Source: Ancylobacter tetraedralis (lineage in GTDB: Bacteria > Pseudomonadota > Alphaproteobacteria > Rhizobiales > Xanthobacteraceae). Taken from it: DNA of 64,000 nucleotides. Numbering within the stretch: the stretch's first letter is position 1; the number at the start of each line of letters is the position of its first letter. The translations under genes and the position numbers were made by a program. A model generated the notes under the pieces. That model ran no database searches. It was not told the origin of the DNA and saw only the letters and a list, made by a program, of their open reading frames with translations. The DNA lies in NCBI RefSeq assembly GCF_014195655.1, contig NZ_JACICD010000006.1:124001-188000 (forward strand). The letters are read 5' to 3'. Shown here one piece after another: positions 28,906-37,075 of the stretch.

Positions 28906-29832
28906 TCAGCCGAACACGGACCAGCCCAGCCGCTGGGTGAGCCGTTCGAGCGCGATCCGCCCCAGATGCGAGTTGCCGCTGGCGTCCAGCCCCGGCGACC
29001 ACACCGCGATGGAGGCCTTGCGCGGCGCGATGGCCAGAATTCCACCCCCCACCCCGCTCTTGCCCGGCAGGCCGACGCGATAGGCGAACTCGCCCGACCC
29101 GTCATAATGGCCGCACGTCATCATGATGGCGTTGATGCGCCGGGCGCGCTCGGGCGAGACCACGGAATGCCCCGTCGCGGGATTTCGCCCGCCATGGGCG
29201 AGGAAACGCCCCGCCAGCGCCAGCTGCCGGCAGGACATGGCGATGGCGCAGTGGTGGAAATAGACGCCCAGCGTGTAGTCGACCGGGTTCTCCAGCACGC
29301 CGAACGCCTTCATGTAATTGGCCAGCGCCCGGTTGCGGAAGCCGGTGCGCTGCTCGGACGCCGCCACCGCATCGTCCATCGAGATGGTGGGATCGTCGGC
29401 GAGGAAGCGCATGAAGCGCAGGATCTCGCCGAGCGCCTCCTTCGGCTGGTGGCCGGACAGGATGACGTCGGTCACCGCGATCGCCCCGGCATTGATGAAC
29501 GGATTGCGCGGAATGCCGCGCTCGTTCTCCAGCTGCACGATGGAGTTGAACGGGCTGCCCGAGGGCTCGCGCCCCACCCGCTCCCACAGCCGGTTGCCCG
29601 CCTTGCCCAGGGCCAGCGTCAGGGTGAACACCTTGGATATGCTCTGGATGGAGAAGGCGACATCCGCATCGCCCCCCACCGCGACATGGCCATCGACATC
29701 CACCACCGCGAGCGCGAACCCGGCCGGGTCGACGCGGGCCAGTTCGGGAATATAGGTGGCGACGTCGCCGCGATCGGGCCGGGCCCGCATTTCCTCGGCG
29801 ATTTCCCGGACGATGAGGTCGATATCAGGCAC
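28906..29832 (-). CDS. glsA: Glutaminase A
   Basis: A 308-residue serine-dependent beta-lactamase-like hydrolase converting glutamine to glutamate and ammonia. The GTG start ([11 protein letters not shown]) has a GGGGAGG box 9 bases upstream and gives the usual family length; the frame is open 35 codons further but those residues do not look genuine. The catalytic SxxK is at S64-K67 (SISK). Other blocks are [31 protein letters not shown], and the C-terminal [13 protein letters not shown]. It lies convergent to the gstI-like gene and close to glnII, so synthesis, its putative inhibitor and breakdown of glutamine are neighbours. Confidence 0.93.
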   Translation of the reverse strand: MPDIDLIVREIAEEMRARPDRGDVATYIPELARVDPAGFALAVVDVDGHVAVGGDADVAFSIQSISKVFTLTLALGKAGNRLWERVGREPSGSPFNSIVQLENERGIPRNPFINAGAIAVTDVILSGHQPKEALGEILRFMRFLADDPTISMDDAVAASEQRTGFRNRALANYMKAFGVLENPVDYTLGVYFHHCAIAMSCRQLALAGRFLAHGGRNPATGHSVVSPERARRINAIMMTCGHYDGSGEFAYRVGLPGKSGVGGGILAIAPRKASIAVWSPGLDASGNSHLGRIALERLTQRLGWSVFG

Positions 29833-30134
29833 GACGGGCGGCCTCCCCGATTTCTGGCGGCTGTGGACAATGCCAGCCATAGCGCAAGGCCGGACCCGCC
29901 CGCCAGCGTGCAAATCACGGGCCGTAACGCCCGGCAAACGCCTTGGCGAACGCTTGCGCCGGCGGGCCGGCGGGCCCTGGCCCCATCCGGCCGCACGGAT
30001 CCCCCGGCGCGCCGGGGGGCAGCGCGTCGAGCGGTGCCGGGGTATCGCTCGTGCGGCGATCCGGCCGACCGGCGTGGCGTTTGCCGGCGCGGCTGGCTAT
30101 TCTGCCCGGCCCTGCCAGCGATTCCGTGAGCCGC
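29833..30134. other. 302-base divergent intergenic region between glsA and tex
   Basis: It should contain the promoters of glsA and tex. It is uniformly GC-rich. No convincing promoter, hairpin or small gene was recognised apart from the GGGGAGG ribosome-binding site of glsA. Confidence 0.4.
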
Positions 30135-32495
30135 ATGACCACCGATACCTCTTCCCTCGCCGACCGCATCGCCCGGCAGATCGCCAGCGAGATCGGCGCG
30201 CGCCCGCAGCAGGCGCTGGCCGCCATCGCCCTCTTGGACGAGGGCGCGACCGTCCCCTTCATCGCGCGCTACCGCAAGGAAGCGACCGGCGGGCTGGACG
30301 ACACCCAGCTGCGCCAGCTGGGAGAGCGGCTGATCTACCTGCGCGAGCTGGAAGCCCGGCGCGGGGCCATCCTGCAGGCCGTCCGCCAGCTGGAAAAGCT
30401 CACCCCCGAGCTGGAAGCCGCCATTGTCGGTGCCACGACCAAGGCGGAGCTGGAGGACATCTACCTCCCCTACAAGCCCAAGCGCCGCAACAAGGCGGAG
30501 ATCGCCCGCGAGCGCGGGCTCGGCCCGCTGGCGGAAGCCATTCTCGCCAACCGAGCGCCGGTGCCGGCCGAGCTGGCGCAGGCCTATCTCACCGACGAGG
30601 TGGTCGATGTGAAAGCCGCGCTGGACGGCGCGCGCGACATTATCTCCGAACAGTTCGCGCAGAATGCCGAGCTGCTGGGCCGGCTGCGCGGTTATCTCAG
30701 GCAGAATGCCAGCCTGCGGTCCCGGCTGGTCGAGGGCAAGGCGGAGGCCGGGGCCAAGTTCTCCGACTATTTCGACCATGTGGAGAAATGGGCGGCCGTG
30801 CCCAGCCACCGCGCGCTCGCCATGCTGCGCGGGCGCAACGAGGACATGCTGACGCTGGAGATCGAGGTCGACGCCGAGGATCCGCGCCCGCTCAAGCCCG
30901 TGGTGCGCATGATCGCGGAGGCCTATTCGATCGGCGCCAACCTGCCCGGCGACGTGTGGCTCATGGAGGTGGCCGGCTGGACCTGGCGGGTGAAGCTCGC
31001 GCTGCACCTCTCGCTCGACCTGATGACGGACCTCAGGATGAAGGCGGAGACCGAGGCGATCAATGTGTTCGCCCGCAATCTCAAGGACCTCTTGCTCACG
31101 GCGCCGGCCGGCTCGCGCGCCACCATGGGGCTCGATCCCGGCATCCGCACCGGCGTCAAGGTCGCCATTATCGACGGCACCGGCAAGCTGGTGGCCACCA
31201 CCACGGTCTACCCCTTCCCGCCCAAGAACGACGTGCGCGGCACGCAGGGCGAGCTTGCCCGCCTCATCCGCCAGCACAAGGTGGAGCTGGTGGCCATCGG
31301 CAACGGCACCGGCAGCCGCGAGACCGAGAAGCTGGTGGCCGAGATGCTGGGCGACCTGCCGTCGCCCAAGCCGATCAAGGTGGTGGTGTCGGAGGCCGGC
31401 GCCTCGGTCTATTCGGCCTCCGAGGCCGCGGCGATGGAATTCCCCACTCTCGACGTCTCGCTGCGCGGCGCCGTCTCCATCGCCCGCCGGCTGCAGGATC
31501 CGCTGGCCGAACTCGTCAAGATCGAGCCGAAGTCGATCGGCGTCGGCCAGTACCAGCATGATGTGGACCAGTATCACCTCGCCCGCGCGCTCGACGCGGT
31601 GGTGGAGGATGCGGTGAACGCGGTCGGAGTCGATCTCAACACCGCCTCCGCCTCGCTGCTGGCGCGCGTCTCGGGCCTCGGCACCGCGCTGGCCGAGGCC
31701 ATCGTCGCCCATCGCGATGCCAACGGCCCCTTTGCCAGCCGCAAGCAGCTGCTGGATGTCACCCGCCTCGGGCCGCGCACCTTCGAGCAATGCGCCGGCT
31801 TCCTGCGCATCCGGGATGGCGCCGAGCCGCTCGACGCCTCCTCGGTGCATCCGGAGGCCTATGGCGTCGCGCGCAAGATCGTGAAGGCCTGCGGGCGCGA
31901 CCTGCGCACGCTTATGGGCGACAGCGCCGCCCTCTCCCAGTTGGACCCCCGCGCGTTCGTCGACGAGCGCTTCGGCCTGCCCACGGTGCGTGACATCATC
32001 GCCGAATTGGACAAGCCCGGCCGCGACCCGCGCCCGGCCTTCAAGACCGCCACCTTCGCGGACGGCATCGACGACATGAAGGACCTCAAGCCCGGCATGG
32101 AGCTGGAAGGCACCGTGACCAACGTCGCCGCCTTCGGTGCCTTCGTCGATATCGGCGTGCATCAGGACGGGCTGGTGCACGTCTCCCAGCTCGCCGACCG
32201 CTTCATCAAGGACGCGCATGAGGTGGTGAAGGTGGGCGATGTGGTGAAGGTGCGGGTGCTGGAGATCGACATCAAGCGCAAGCGCATCTCGCTATCGATG
32301 CGGCGCGATGCGGGGCCGGGCAGCGCATCGGGCAGTGCATCGCGACAGCTAGAGCGCGCACCGCGCGACAACAGGGACAACCAGGTCGCACCCGGTCGCG
32401 GCGCCCCGCCCAAGCCGGCGGCAGGGAAGCCGGCCCCGCGCGAGGCGCAGGGTGCGCTCGGGGCGGCGTTGATGGACGCTTTCAAGAAGCGCTAA
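30135..32495 (+). CDS. tex: Tex-family RNA-binding transcription accessory protein
   Basis: A 786-residue protein starting at the ATG of MTTDTSSLADRIARQIA, which matches the usual Tex length; the frame is open 64 codons upstream. It has an N-terminal helical Tex domain (GATVPFIARYRKEATGGLDD), a YqgF/RNase H-like domain (TMGLDPGIRTGVKVAI), helix-hairpin-helix segments (ASLLARVSGLGTALAEAIV and LLDVTRLGPRTFEQCAGF) and a C-terminal S1 domain (GTVTNVAAFGAFVDIGVHQDG, KRISLSMR). It binds RNA and is linked to transcription and stress tolerance. The last 19 codons have a diverged duplicate at 33693-33750. Confidence 0.95.
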   Translation: MTTDTSSLADRIARQIASEIGARPQQALAAIALLDEGATVPFIARYRKEATGGLDDTQLRQLGERLIYLRELEARRGAILQAVRQLEKLTPELEAAIVGATTKAELEDIYLPYKPKRRNKAEIARERGLGPLAEAILANRAPVPAELAQAYLTDEVVDVKAALDGARDIISEQFAQNAELLGRLRGYLRQNASLRSRLVEGKAEAGAKFSDYFDHVEKWAAVPSHRALAMLRGRNEDMLTLEIEVDAEDPRPLKPVVRMIAEAYSIGANLPGDVWLMEVAGWTWRVKLALHLSLDLMTDLRMKAETEAINVFARNLKDLLLTAPAGSRATMGLDPGIRTGVKVAIIDGTGKLVATTTVYPFPPKNDVRGTQGELARLIRQHKVELVAIGNGTGSRETEKLVAEMLGDLPSPKPIKVVVSEAGASVYSASEAAAMEFPTLDVSLRGAVSIARRLQDPLAELVKIEPKSIGVGQYQHDVDQYHLARALDAVVEDAVNAVGVDLNTASASLLARVSGLGTALAEAIVAHRDANGPFASRKQLLDVTRLGPRTFEQCAGFLRIRDGAEPLDASSVHPEAYGVARKIVKACGRDLRTLMGDSAALSQLDPRAFVDERFGLPTVRDIIAELDKPGRDPRPAFKTATFADGIDDMKDLKPGMELEGTVTNVAAFGAFVDIGVHQDGLVHVSQLADRFIKDAHEVVKVGDVVKVRVLEIDIKRKRISLSMRRDAGPGSASGSASRQLERAPRDNRDNQVAPGRGAPPKPAAGKPAPREAQGALGAALMDAFKKR

Positions 32496-32503
32496 TCCAC
32501 CGG

Positions 32504-32524
32504 CCGCCCGGCCGTGCCGGGCGG
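32504..32524 (+). terminator. Hairpin after tex
   Basis: A perfect 9-base stem (CCGCCCGGC with GCCGGGCGG) around a CGT loop is followed by TTCCCC. It starts 9 bases after the tex stop. The weak T-tract makes it a probable rather than certain terminator. Confidence 0.55.
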
Positions 32525-32555
32525 TTCCCCGCGACGCGCGGGCGCGGACGAACGA

Positions 32556-32963
32556 TCAGACCGGATAGTCCCACATGTCATCGGGGATCTTGCCGCCCGC
32601 ATTGGCACGCATACGGTCGCGAAAGATCTGCACGGCCGGAAATGGCCGGTAGGCGATGGTTCGCTCCACGAGCTGCCCATTCTCATCGTCGACAAGGATT
32701 TCAAGACTTTCCAGCTTGTGGCCGTCGATCGTGCCTTCCCATCTGAGAAAGGTCGTTCGAGCGTCGAGCTTGGATTCGAGAACGTATTTTCCGACGCTGT
32801 CCCGGCTGCGGGACGAATTCGCGATGGCGAAAGAGACGGCATCACGCCCCTCGATCGCGCGAATGAGAACCGGGCTGTTGAAAACCACGTTCTCGGCCAG
32901 CAATTTGGCGACCTGCTCGGGCGTGGGAGATCCAGCCTCGCGCAGGCTTCGGAGCGGGTGCAT
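32556..32963 (-). CDS. NTF2-like/SnoaL-fold protein
   Basis: A 135-residue protein with the alpha+beta cone pattern of the NTF2-like superfamily. An N-terminal helix (PTPEQVAKLLAENVVFNSPVL) is followed by a short loop and a curved sheet (FLRWEGTIDGHKLESLEILV), then the closing IAYRPFPAVQIFRDRM segment. The VVFNSPVL motif is typical of SnoaL-like ring and ester isomerase or binding proteins. There is no signal peptide. It lies alone between tex and the serA/tex scar. A ligand cannot be assigned. Confidence 0.7.
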   Translation of the reverse strand: MHPLRSLREAGSPTPEQVAKLLAENVVFNSPVLIRAIEGRDAVSFAIANSSRSRDSVGKYVLESKLDARTTFLRWEGTIDGHKLESLEILVDDENGQLVERTIAYRPFPAVQIFRDRMRANAGGKIPDDMWDYPV

Positions 32964-33427
32964 GGTGATTTCCCTATTTTGCGGATGTCGGAGGGGCAGG
33001 TGCGGTGGACCTCTCCGGATCCGTCGCCATCCGCCATCCCACAGGGATGCGCAGGCGGGTCAGGGTCCTGAAGAACGGCTTCGGAACAGCCGCCTGATCA
33101 TGATGACCGACAGCAAACGGATGAGCGCACAGATTTCGGCAACACCGTTGCGGAATGCAACGACCTTCCCGCAATCGCCGTGGGAGACGGCCTGCGGGCA
33201 AGCCGGAAAGGCATCGGATGGCAGCTTATTGGTCGTTTCCCGGGGGCTCTCGCGAGCCGGATCCAGGAGGATCCCGTCAGGCGTTCCGGCCTTGACGCAA
33301 CGGCACGGCCATCTGAAAGGCGGCCGGATCTACCACGCGGCAGTGCCCTGACAGAAAACGTCCGCCGAAACGGCCAGGCACGCGCCCTGAAGAATGCGCA
33401 CCCGTCTCGGGCAACCGGACAGTCCGC
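32964..33427. other. 464-base region without a recognisable gene
   Basis: This lies upstream of the NTF2-like gene and downstream of the serA fragment. Open frames here are short, lack ribosome-binding sites and do not resemble known families. It may be eroded DNA connected with the adjacent serA/tex scar. Confidence 0.45.
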
Positions 33428-33454
33428 GAGAGGCCGAACCTGCGCCGGCCTCTC
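33428..33454 (-). terminator. Hairpin beyond the serA fragment
   Basis: A perfect 9-base stem (GAGAGGCCG with CGGCCTCTC) with a 9-base loop lies 11 bases past the stop of the serA remnant on the minus strand. It is unrelated in sequence to the hairpin that follows intact serA, although both occupy the same relative position. Confidence 0.5.
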
Positions 33455-33464
33455 GCCCCGTCTC

Positions 33465-33697
33465 TCACACCTTGTATTCGTAGAGCAGCCGGGCGCGGAT
33501 CGTGCCTTCGAGCTTGCGGATATCGGCCAGCACGCGCTCGCTGTCGGCGGCGGAGGCGTCCGCGTCCAGCACGACATAGCCGACATCGGCATAGGTCTCG
33601 TAATATTGAGCGGCGATGTTCACCTGATGGCGCGCCAGCACCTCGTTGAGCCGCCCGAGCATGCCCGGCAGGTTGCGCTGCACCTGGATGAAGCGCG
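33465..33697 (-). pseudogene. serA 3'-end remnant (ACT domain fragment)
   Basis: About 233 bases encode the last 76 residues of D-3-phosphoglycerate dehydrogenase, from RFIQVQRNLPGML to the stop. The amino acids are identical to those of the intact serA at 35500-36768. At the DNA level I count four differences, all synonymous. Homology stops abruptly at GCGCG (33693-33697), where tex-derived sequence of opposite orientation begins. The catalytic and NAD domains are missing, so it is not functional. The intact reading frame of 91 codons is completed by antisense of the tex fragment. Confidence 0.92.
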
Positions 33698-33750
33698 AGC
33701 CGCAGGGTGCGCTCGGCGCCGCGCTGCTGGACGCCTTCAAGCGGCGCTGA
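33693..33750 (+). pseudogene. tex 3'-end remnant
   Basis: The last 58 bases of a tex gene, encoding REPQGALGAALLDAFKRR and a TGA. The intact tex ends REAQGALGAALMDAFKKR with TAA. About nine of 58 positions differ, so this copy is far more diverged from local tex than the serA remnant is from local serA. It is joined tail-out to the serA remnant through a shared GCGCG. Confidence 0.85.
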
Positions 33751-33920
33751 GCGCTGCGGGCGAGGATTTCTGTCCCGCTCCGTCAACCAATCGTTGCGCG
33801 TTATCAAGTCGCCGGCCCCCTTCCTGATGTACAATGATCGATAGCCCACACCCGGCGGCGCCTGCAAAGGAGGCGCATGGCCAATCGCCGGCGGTGGGAA
33901 ACAGGGGGGATTCGCCAGAC

Positions 33921-35456
33921 ATGAAAAGCTGTTGCCACTTTTTGTCAGCCGGCCTTGCCGCCGTGCTTCTCGCGCTCGCGCCGGGCCTCGGCCGGGCGCA
34001 GACGGCGAGCGGCAGCGCCGCGCCGCGTTATGCGCCCGACGTGCCGGCGAAGATCACCACGCCGGACACGGTCGAAACCCGCATCGGCACGCTGCGCTTC
34101 AAGGATGGCGCGCCCGACGCGCCCACGGTCCAGCTGCTGCGTGACCAGCTGGACTTCACCCGCGGCATCGACGCCTTCCTCAAGGGCATCTCCGCAACCT
34201 CGGTCCATGCCATCTGCCGCGGCCTCGACGAGGCGGGCGTGAAACCCAATGGCGGCATCGGCATCGCCGAGGACCTGCTCGACGCGCGCTCGCTCTTCCT
34301 CACCGCCAACACGACGACGGTCTACACTCTGTTCTGCCTCGATCTGAACGCGGGGCCGATGGTGGTGCGGGTGCCCCCGCGCGTGCTCGGACCGGCCGAC
34401 GACGCCGATTTCCGCTGGGTGACCGATGTGGGCCTCACCGGGCCCGACCAGGGGCGCGGCGGCACTTACCTGTTCGTGCCGCCGGGCTACACCGGCCCGC
34501 TGCCGAAGATGGGCTTCCACATCGCGAAGCCGCGCACCAACCGGATCGTCGTATTCTACCGCGCCTTCGTCGAGAAGGGCGACATCGCCGCGGCCGTGGC
34601 CGGGGTGAAGGCGGAGGCGGCAGTGTTTCCGCTCGCCGAGGCCGCCAAGCCGCCAGCGACCACCTTCGTCAACCTCTCCGGCGTCCGGTTCAACACCATC
34701 AGCGCCAATGACTTCAGCTTCTTCGAGGAGCTGAACAGCGTGGTGCAGAACGAGCCGGCCAACTGGGTCGATCCCGACGAGGTCGGCCTCTACGCGGCAA
34801 TCGGCATCCGAAAAGGCCAGCCCTTCGCGCCGGACGCCCGGCTGAAGGCGATCCTCACCGATTCGGTGGCCGTGGCGAACGGCATCGCCCGCGCCGACCT
34901 GTTCGCCTCGCGCGACCCGGCGGCGAAGATCTACACCGACCGGCAATGGCTCACCGCCTTCATCGGCGGCAGCTACCGCTTCCTCGACGGCGCCGCGCGC
35001 CTGCTCGACGCACGCACCCTGTTCTTCTACTACGCGACCGGCATCACCCCGGCGATGACCCAGGCGCAGCCCGGCACCGGCTCGGCCTATGCGGTGGGCC
35101 TGCGCGACGCCAAAGGTGAGTATCTCGACGGCGCCCGCACCTATTCGGTCACGCTGCCGGGCCCGGTGCCGGTGAACGCCTTCTGGGCCTTCACCGCCTA
35201 TGACAACAACACGCGTTCGCTGCTGCCCACCGACCAGAAGCTGGCCGGCGTCGACAGCACGCTGCCCAACCTCAAGAAGAACGCCGACGGCGGTGCCACC
35301 GTCTGGTTCGGCCCGACCGCGCCGGCCGGCCACGAGGGCAACTGGGTGCAGACCCTGCCCGGCAAGGGCTACAACGTGCTGCTGCGGCTCTATGGCCCGC
35401 TGGAGCCGTGGTTCGACCAGTCGTGGCGGCCCGGCGACTTCGAGCCGCAGCCGTGA
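33921..35456 (+). CDS. Secreted DUF1254/DUF1214 domain protein
   Basis: A 511-residue protein starting at the ATG of MKSCCHFLSAGLAAVLL, preceded by AGGGGGGA; the frame extends 29 codons upstream without support. A signal peptide ends near GLGRAQ at about residue 24. The DUF1254 domain covers about 65-200 (FTRGIDAFLKG, TANTTTVYTLFCLDL, MVVRVPP). The DUF1214 domain is C-terminal (PVNAFWAFTAYDNN, WFGPTAPAGHEGNWVQT, YGPLEPWFDQSW). Family members are periplasmic or exported and of unknown biochemical role. It sits between the serA/tex scar and intact serA. Confidence 0.88.
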   Translation: MKSCCHFLSAGLAAVLLALAPGLGRAQTASGSAAPRYAPDVPAKITTPDTVETRIGTLRFKDGAPDAPTVQLLRDQLDFTRGIDAFLKGISATSVHAICRGLDEAGVKPNGGIGIAEDLLDARSLFLTANTTTVYTLFCLDLNAGPMVVRVPPRVLGPADDADFRWVTDVGLTGPDQGRGGTYLFVPPGYTGPLPKMGFHIAKPRTNRIVVFYRAFVEKGDIAAAVAGVKAEAAVFPLAEAAKPPATTFVNLSGVRFNTISANDFSFFEELNSVVQNEPANWVDPDEVGLYAAIGIRKGQPFAPDARLKAILTDSVAVANGIARADLFASRDPAAKIYTDRQWLTAFIGGSYRFLDGAARLLDARTLFFYYATGITPAMTQAQPGTGSAYAVGLRDAKGEYLDGARTYSVTLPGPVPVNAFWAFTAYDNNTRSLLPTDQKLAGVDSTLPNLKKNADGGATVWFGPTAPAGHEGNWVQTLPGKGYNVLLRLYGPLEPWFDQSWRPGDFEPQP

Positions 35457-35460
35457 GGCT

Positions 35461-35494
35461 GTGCCCGCCGCCCGATCAACCGGGCGGCGGGCAC
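35461..35494. terminator. Bidirectional terminator between the DUF1254 gene and serA
   Basis: A perfect 14-base stem (GTGCCCGCCGCCCG with its complement) has a 6-base ATCAAC loop. It begins 4 bases after the DUF1254 stop and ends 5 bases before the serA stop, so it can serve both convergent genes. There is no T-run. Confidence 0.65.
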
Positions 35495-35499
35495 CCCGC

Positions 35500-36768
35500 T
35501 CACACCTTGTATTCGTAGAGCAGCCGGGCGCGGATCGTGCCCTCCAGCTTGCGGATATCGGCCAGCACGCGCTCGCTGTCGGCGGCGGAGGCGTCCGCGT
35601 CCAGCACGACATAGCCGACATCGGCATAGGTCTCGTAATACTGAGCGGCGATGTTCACCTGGTGGCGCGCCAGCACCTCGTTGAGCCGCCCGAGCATGCC
35701 CGGCAGGTTGCGCTGCACCTGGATGAAGCGCGTGCCGAGCGGGCGCGCGGGAAGCTGCACCTCGGGGAAATTCACCGCGCCCAGGGTCGTGCCGCTGTCG
35801 CTGTAATCCACCATCTTGCGCGCGACCTCCGAGCCGATGCGCTCCTGCGCCTCCTCGGTGGAGCCGCCGATATGCGGGGTGAGGATGACATTGTCCAAAC
35901 CCTGCAGCGGCGAGACGAAGCGCTCCTTGTTGGAGCCGGGCTCCACCGGGAACACATCCACCGCCGCCCCGCGCAGCCGGCCGGCTTTGAGCGCCTCGGC
36001 AAGGGCGGCGAGATCGACCACCGTGCCGCGGCTGTTATTGATGAAATAGGCGCCGTCCTTCATCGCCGCGAATTCCGCCGCGCCGATCATGTTCTGCGTC
36101 GCCGCCGTCTCCGGCACGTGCAGGCTGACGACATCGCTCTGCGCCAGCAGCTGGTGCAGGCTGCCGACCGACTCGGTATTGCCGTGGCGCAGCTTGGAGA
36201 CGTGATCGTAATAGATCACCTTCATGCCCATCGCCTCGGCGAGGTTGGACAGCTGGGTGCCGATATTGCCGTAGCCGATAATGCCCAGCGTCTTGCCGCG
36301 CACCTCGTGGCTATTGTGCGCGGACTTGTCCCACAGCCCGTCATGGGCGGCGCGCGAGCGCTCGGGAATCCGCCGCAGCAGCATGACGATCTCGCCGATC
36401 ACCAGTTCCGCGACGCTGCGCGTGTTGGAAAAGGGCGCGTTGAACACCGGGATGCCCTGGGCGCGCGCGGCGCCGAGATCCACCTGATTGGTGCCGACGC
36501 TGAAACAGCCGATGGCGATCAGCCGGTCCGCCGCCTCGAGAATGTCGGCGGTGATCTGGGTGCGCGAGCGGATGCCGAGGAGGTGCACGCCCTTCATCGC
36601 ATCCTTGAGGGCATCGCCGTCGAGCGCCTTGGGCAGGCGCGTGACATTGGAATAGCCGGCCACCGTCAGGGTCTCGACGGCGCTGTCATTGACGCCTTCG
36701 AGCAGCAGCACCCGGATCTTGTCCTTGGCGAGCGAGAGTTGCGGCAAAGCGGGAAGAAGATCGAGCAC
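35500..36768 (-). CDS. serA: D-3-phosphoglycerate dehydrogenase
   Basis: A 422-residue NAD-dependent enzyme, the first step of serine synthesis from 3-phosphoglycerate. It is the short SerA form with one ACT domain. The substrate-binding region has GIRSRTQI and NAPFSNTRSVAELVIG. NAD binding is at GIIGYGNIGTQL. Catalytic residues are visible as Arg in NNSRGTVVDL, Glu in VDVFPVEP and His in TPHIGGST. The C-terminal ACT domain (FIQVQRNLPGMLGRLNEVL onward) would bind serine for feedback. The last 76 codons are duplicated at 33465-33697. A second serA copy elsewhere is possible. Confidence 0.96.
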   Translation of the reverse strand: MLDLLPALPQLSLAKDKIRVLLLEGVNDSAVETLTVAGYSNVTRLPKALDGDALKDAMKGVHLLGIRSRTQITADILEAADRLIAIGCFSVGTNQVDLGAARAQGIPVFNAPFSNTRSVAELVIGEIVMLLRRIPERSRAAHDGLWDKSAHNSHEVRGKTLGIIGYGNIGTQLSNLAEAMGMKVIYYDHVSKLRHGNTESVGSLHQLLAQSDVVSLHVPETAATQNMIGAAEFAAMKDGAYFINNSRGTVVDLAALAEALKAGRLRGAAVDVFPVEPGSNKERFVSPLQGLDNVILTPHIGGSTEEAQERIGSEVARKMVDYSDSGTTLGAVNFPEVQLPARPLGTRFIQVQRNLPGMLGRLNEVLARHQVNIAAQYYETYADVGYVVLDADASAADSERVLADIRKLEGTIRARLLYEYKV

Positions 36769-37075
36769 GATCGCGGTGTCCTTCGTCGGCAGATAGGCTC
36801 ACGGGCGGTGCGGCCGGTGCGCGACAAGCGCCATGGCCCGGCTCGACCCGCCGCCCGGCGGCGCGGGGAGCCGCGGGCGGCGCGAACTTAACCTTTTGGC
36901 GCCCGCCGTCTAGAGCCGGATCCGCCCCGACATGGGTTCAAGGCGGCATGCGGGGCCGACCTCGCGCAAAACGCCTGGCAAAAGCCACAGCGGCGTGGCT
37001 CAAATCGCCCCACGATTCGCGGCCGGCGGCATCCGAGCCGAGGTCGGTCGGGCATTTCGCGGCAATGGGTTCAGC
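36769..37075. other. 307-base divergent region between serA and the dipeptidase gene
   Basis: It should hold the promoters of both genes. A short AT-richer stretch TTAACCTTTT lies near 36890. No other element was recognised. The dipeptidase reading frame stays open through part of this interval, but that extension lacks a ribosome-binding site. Confidence 0.4.

Noticed and set aside
33277-33867. Minus-strand frame of 196 codons across the serA/tex scar
   Set aside because: It is in a different frame from the serA remnant and has no protein family features.
36932-37075. N-terminal extension of the dipeptidase
   Set aside because: It is basic and low-complexity, without a ribosome-binding site; the ATG at 37076 starts directly before the metal-binding motif at the usual distance.
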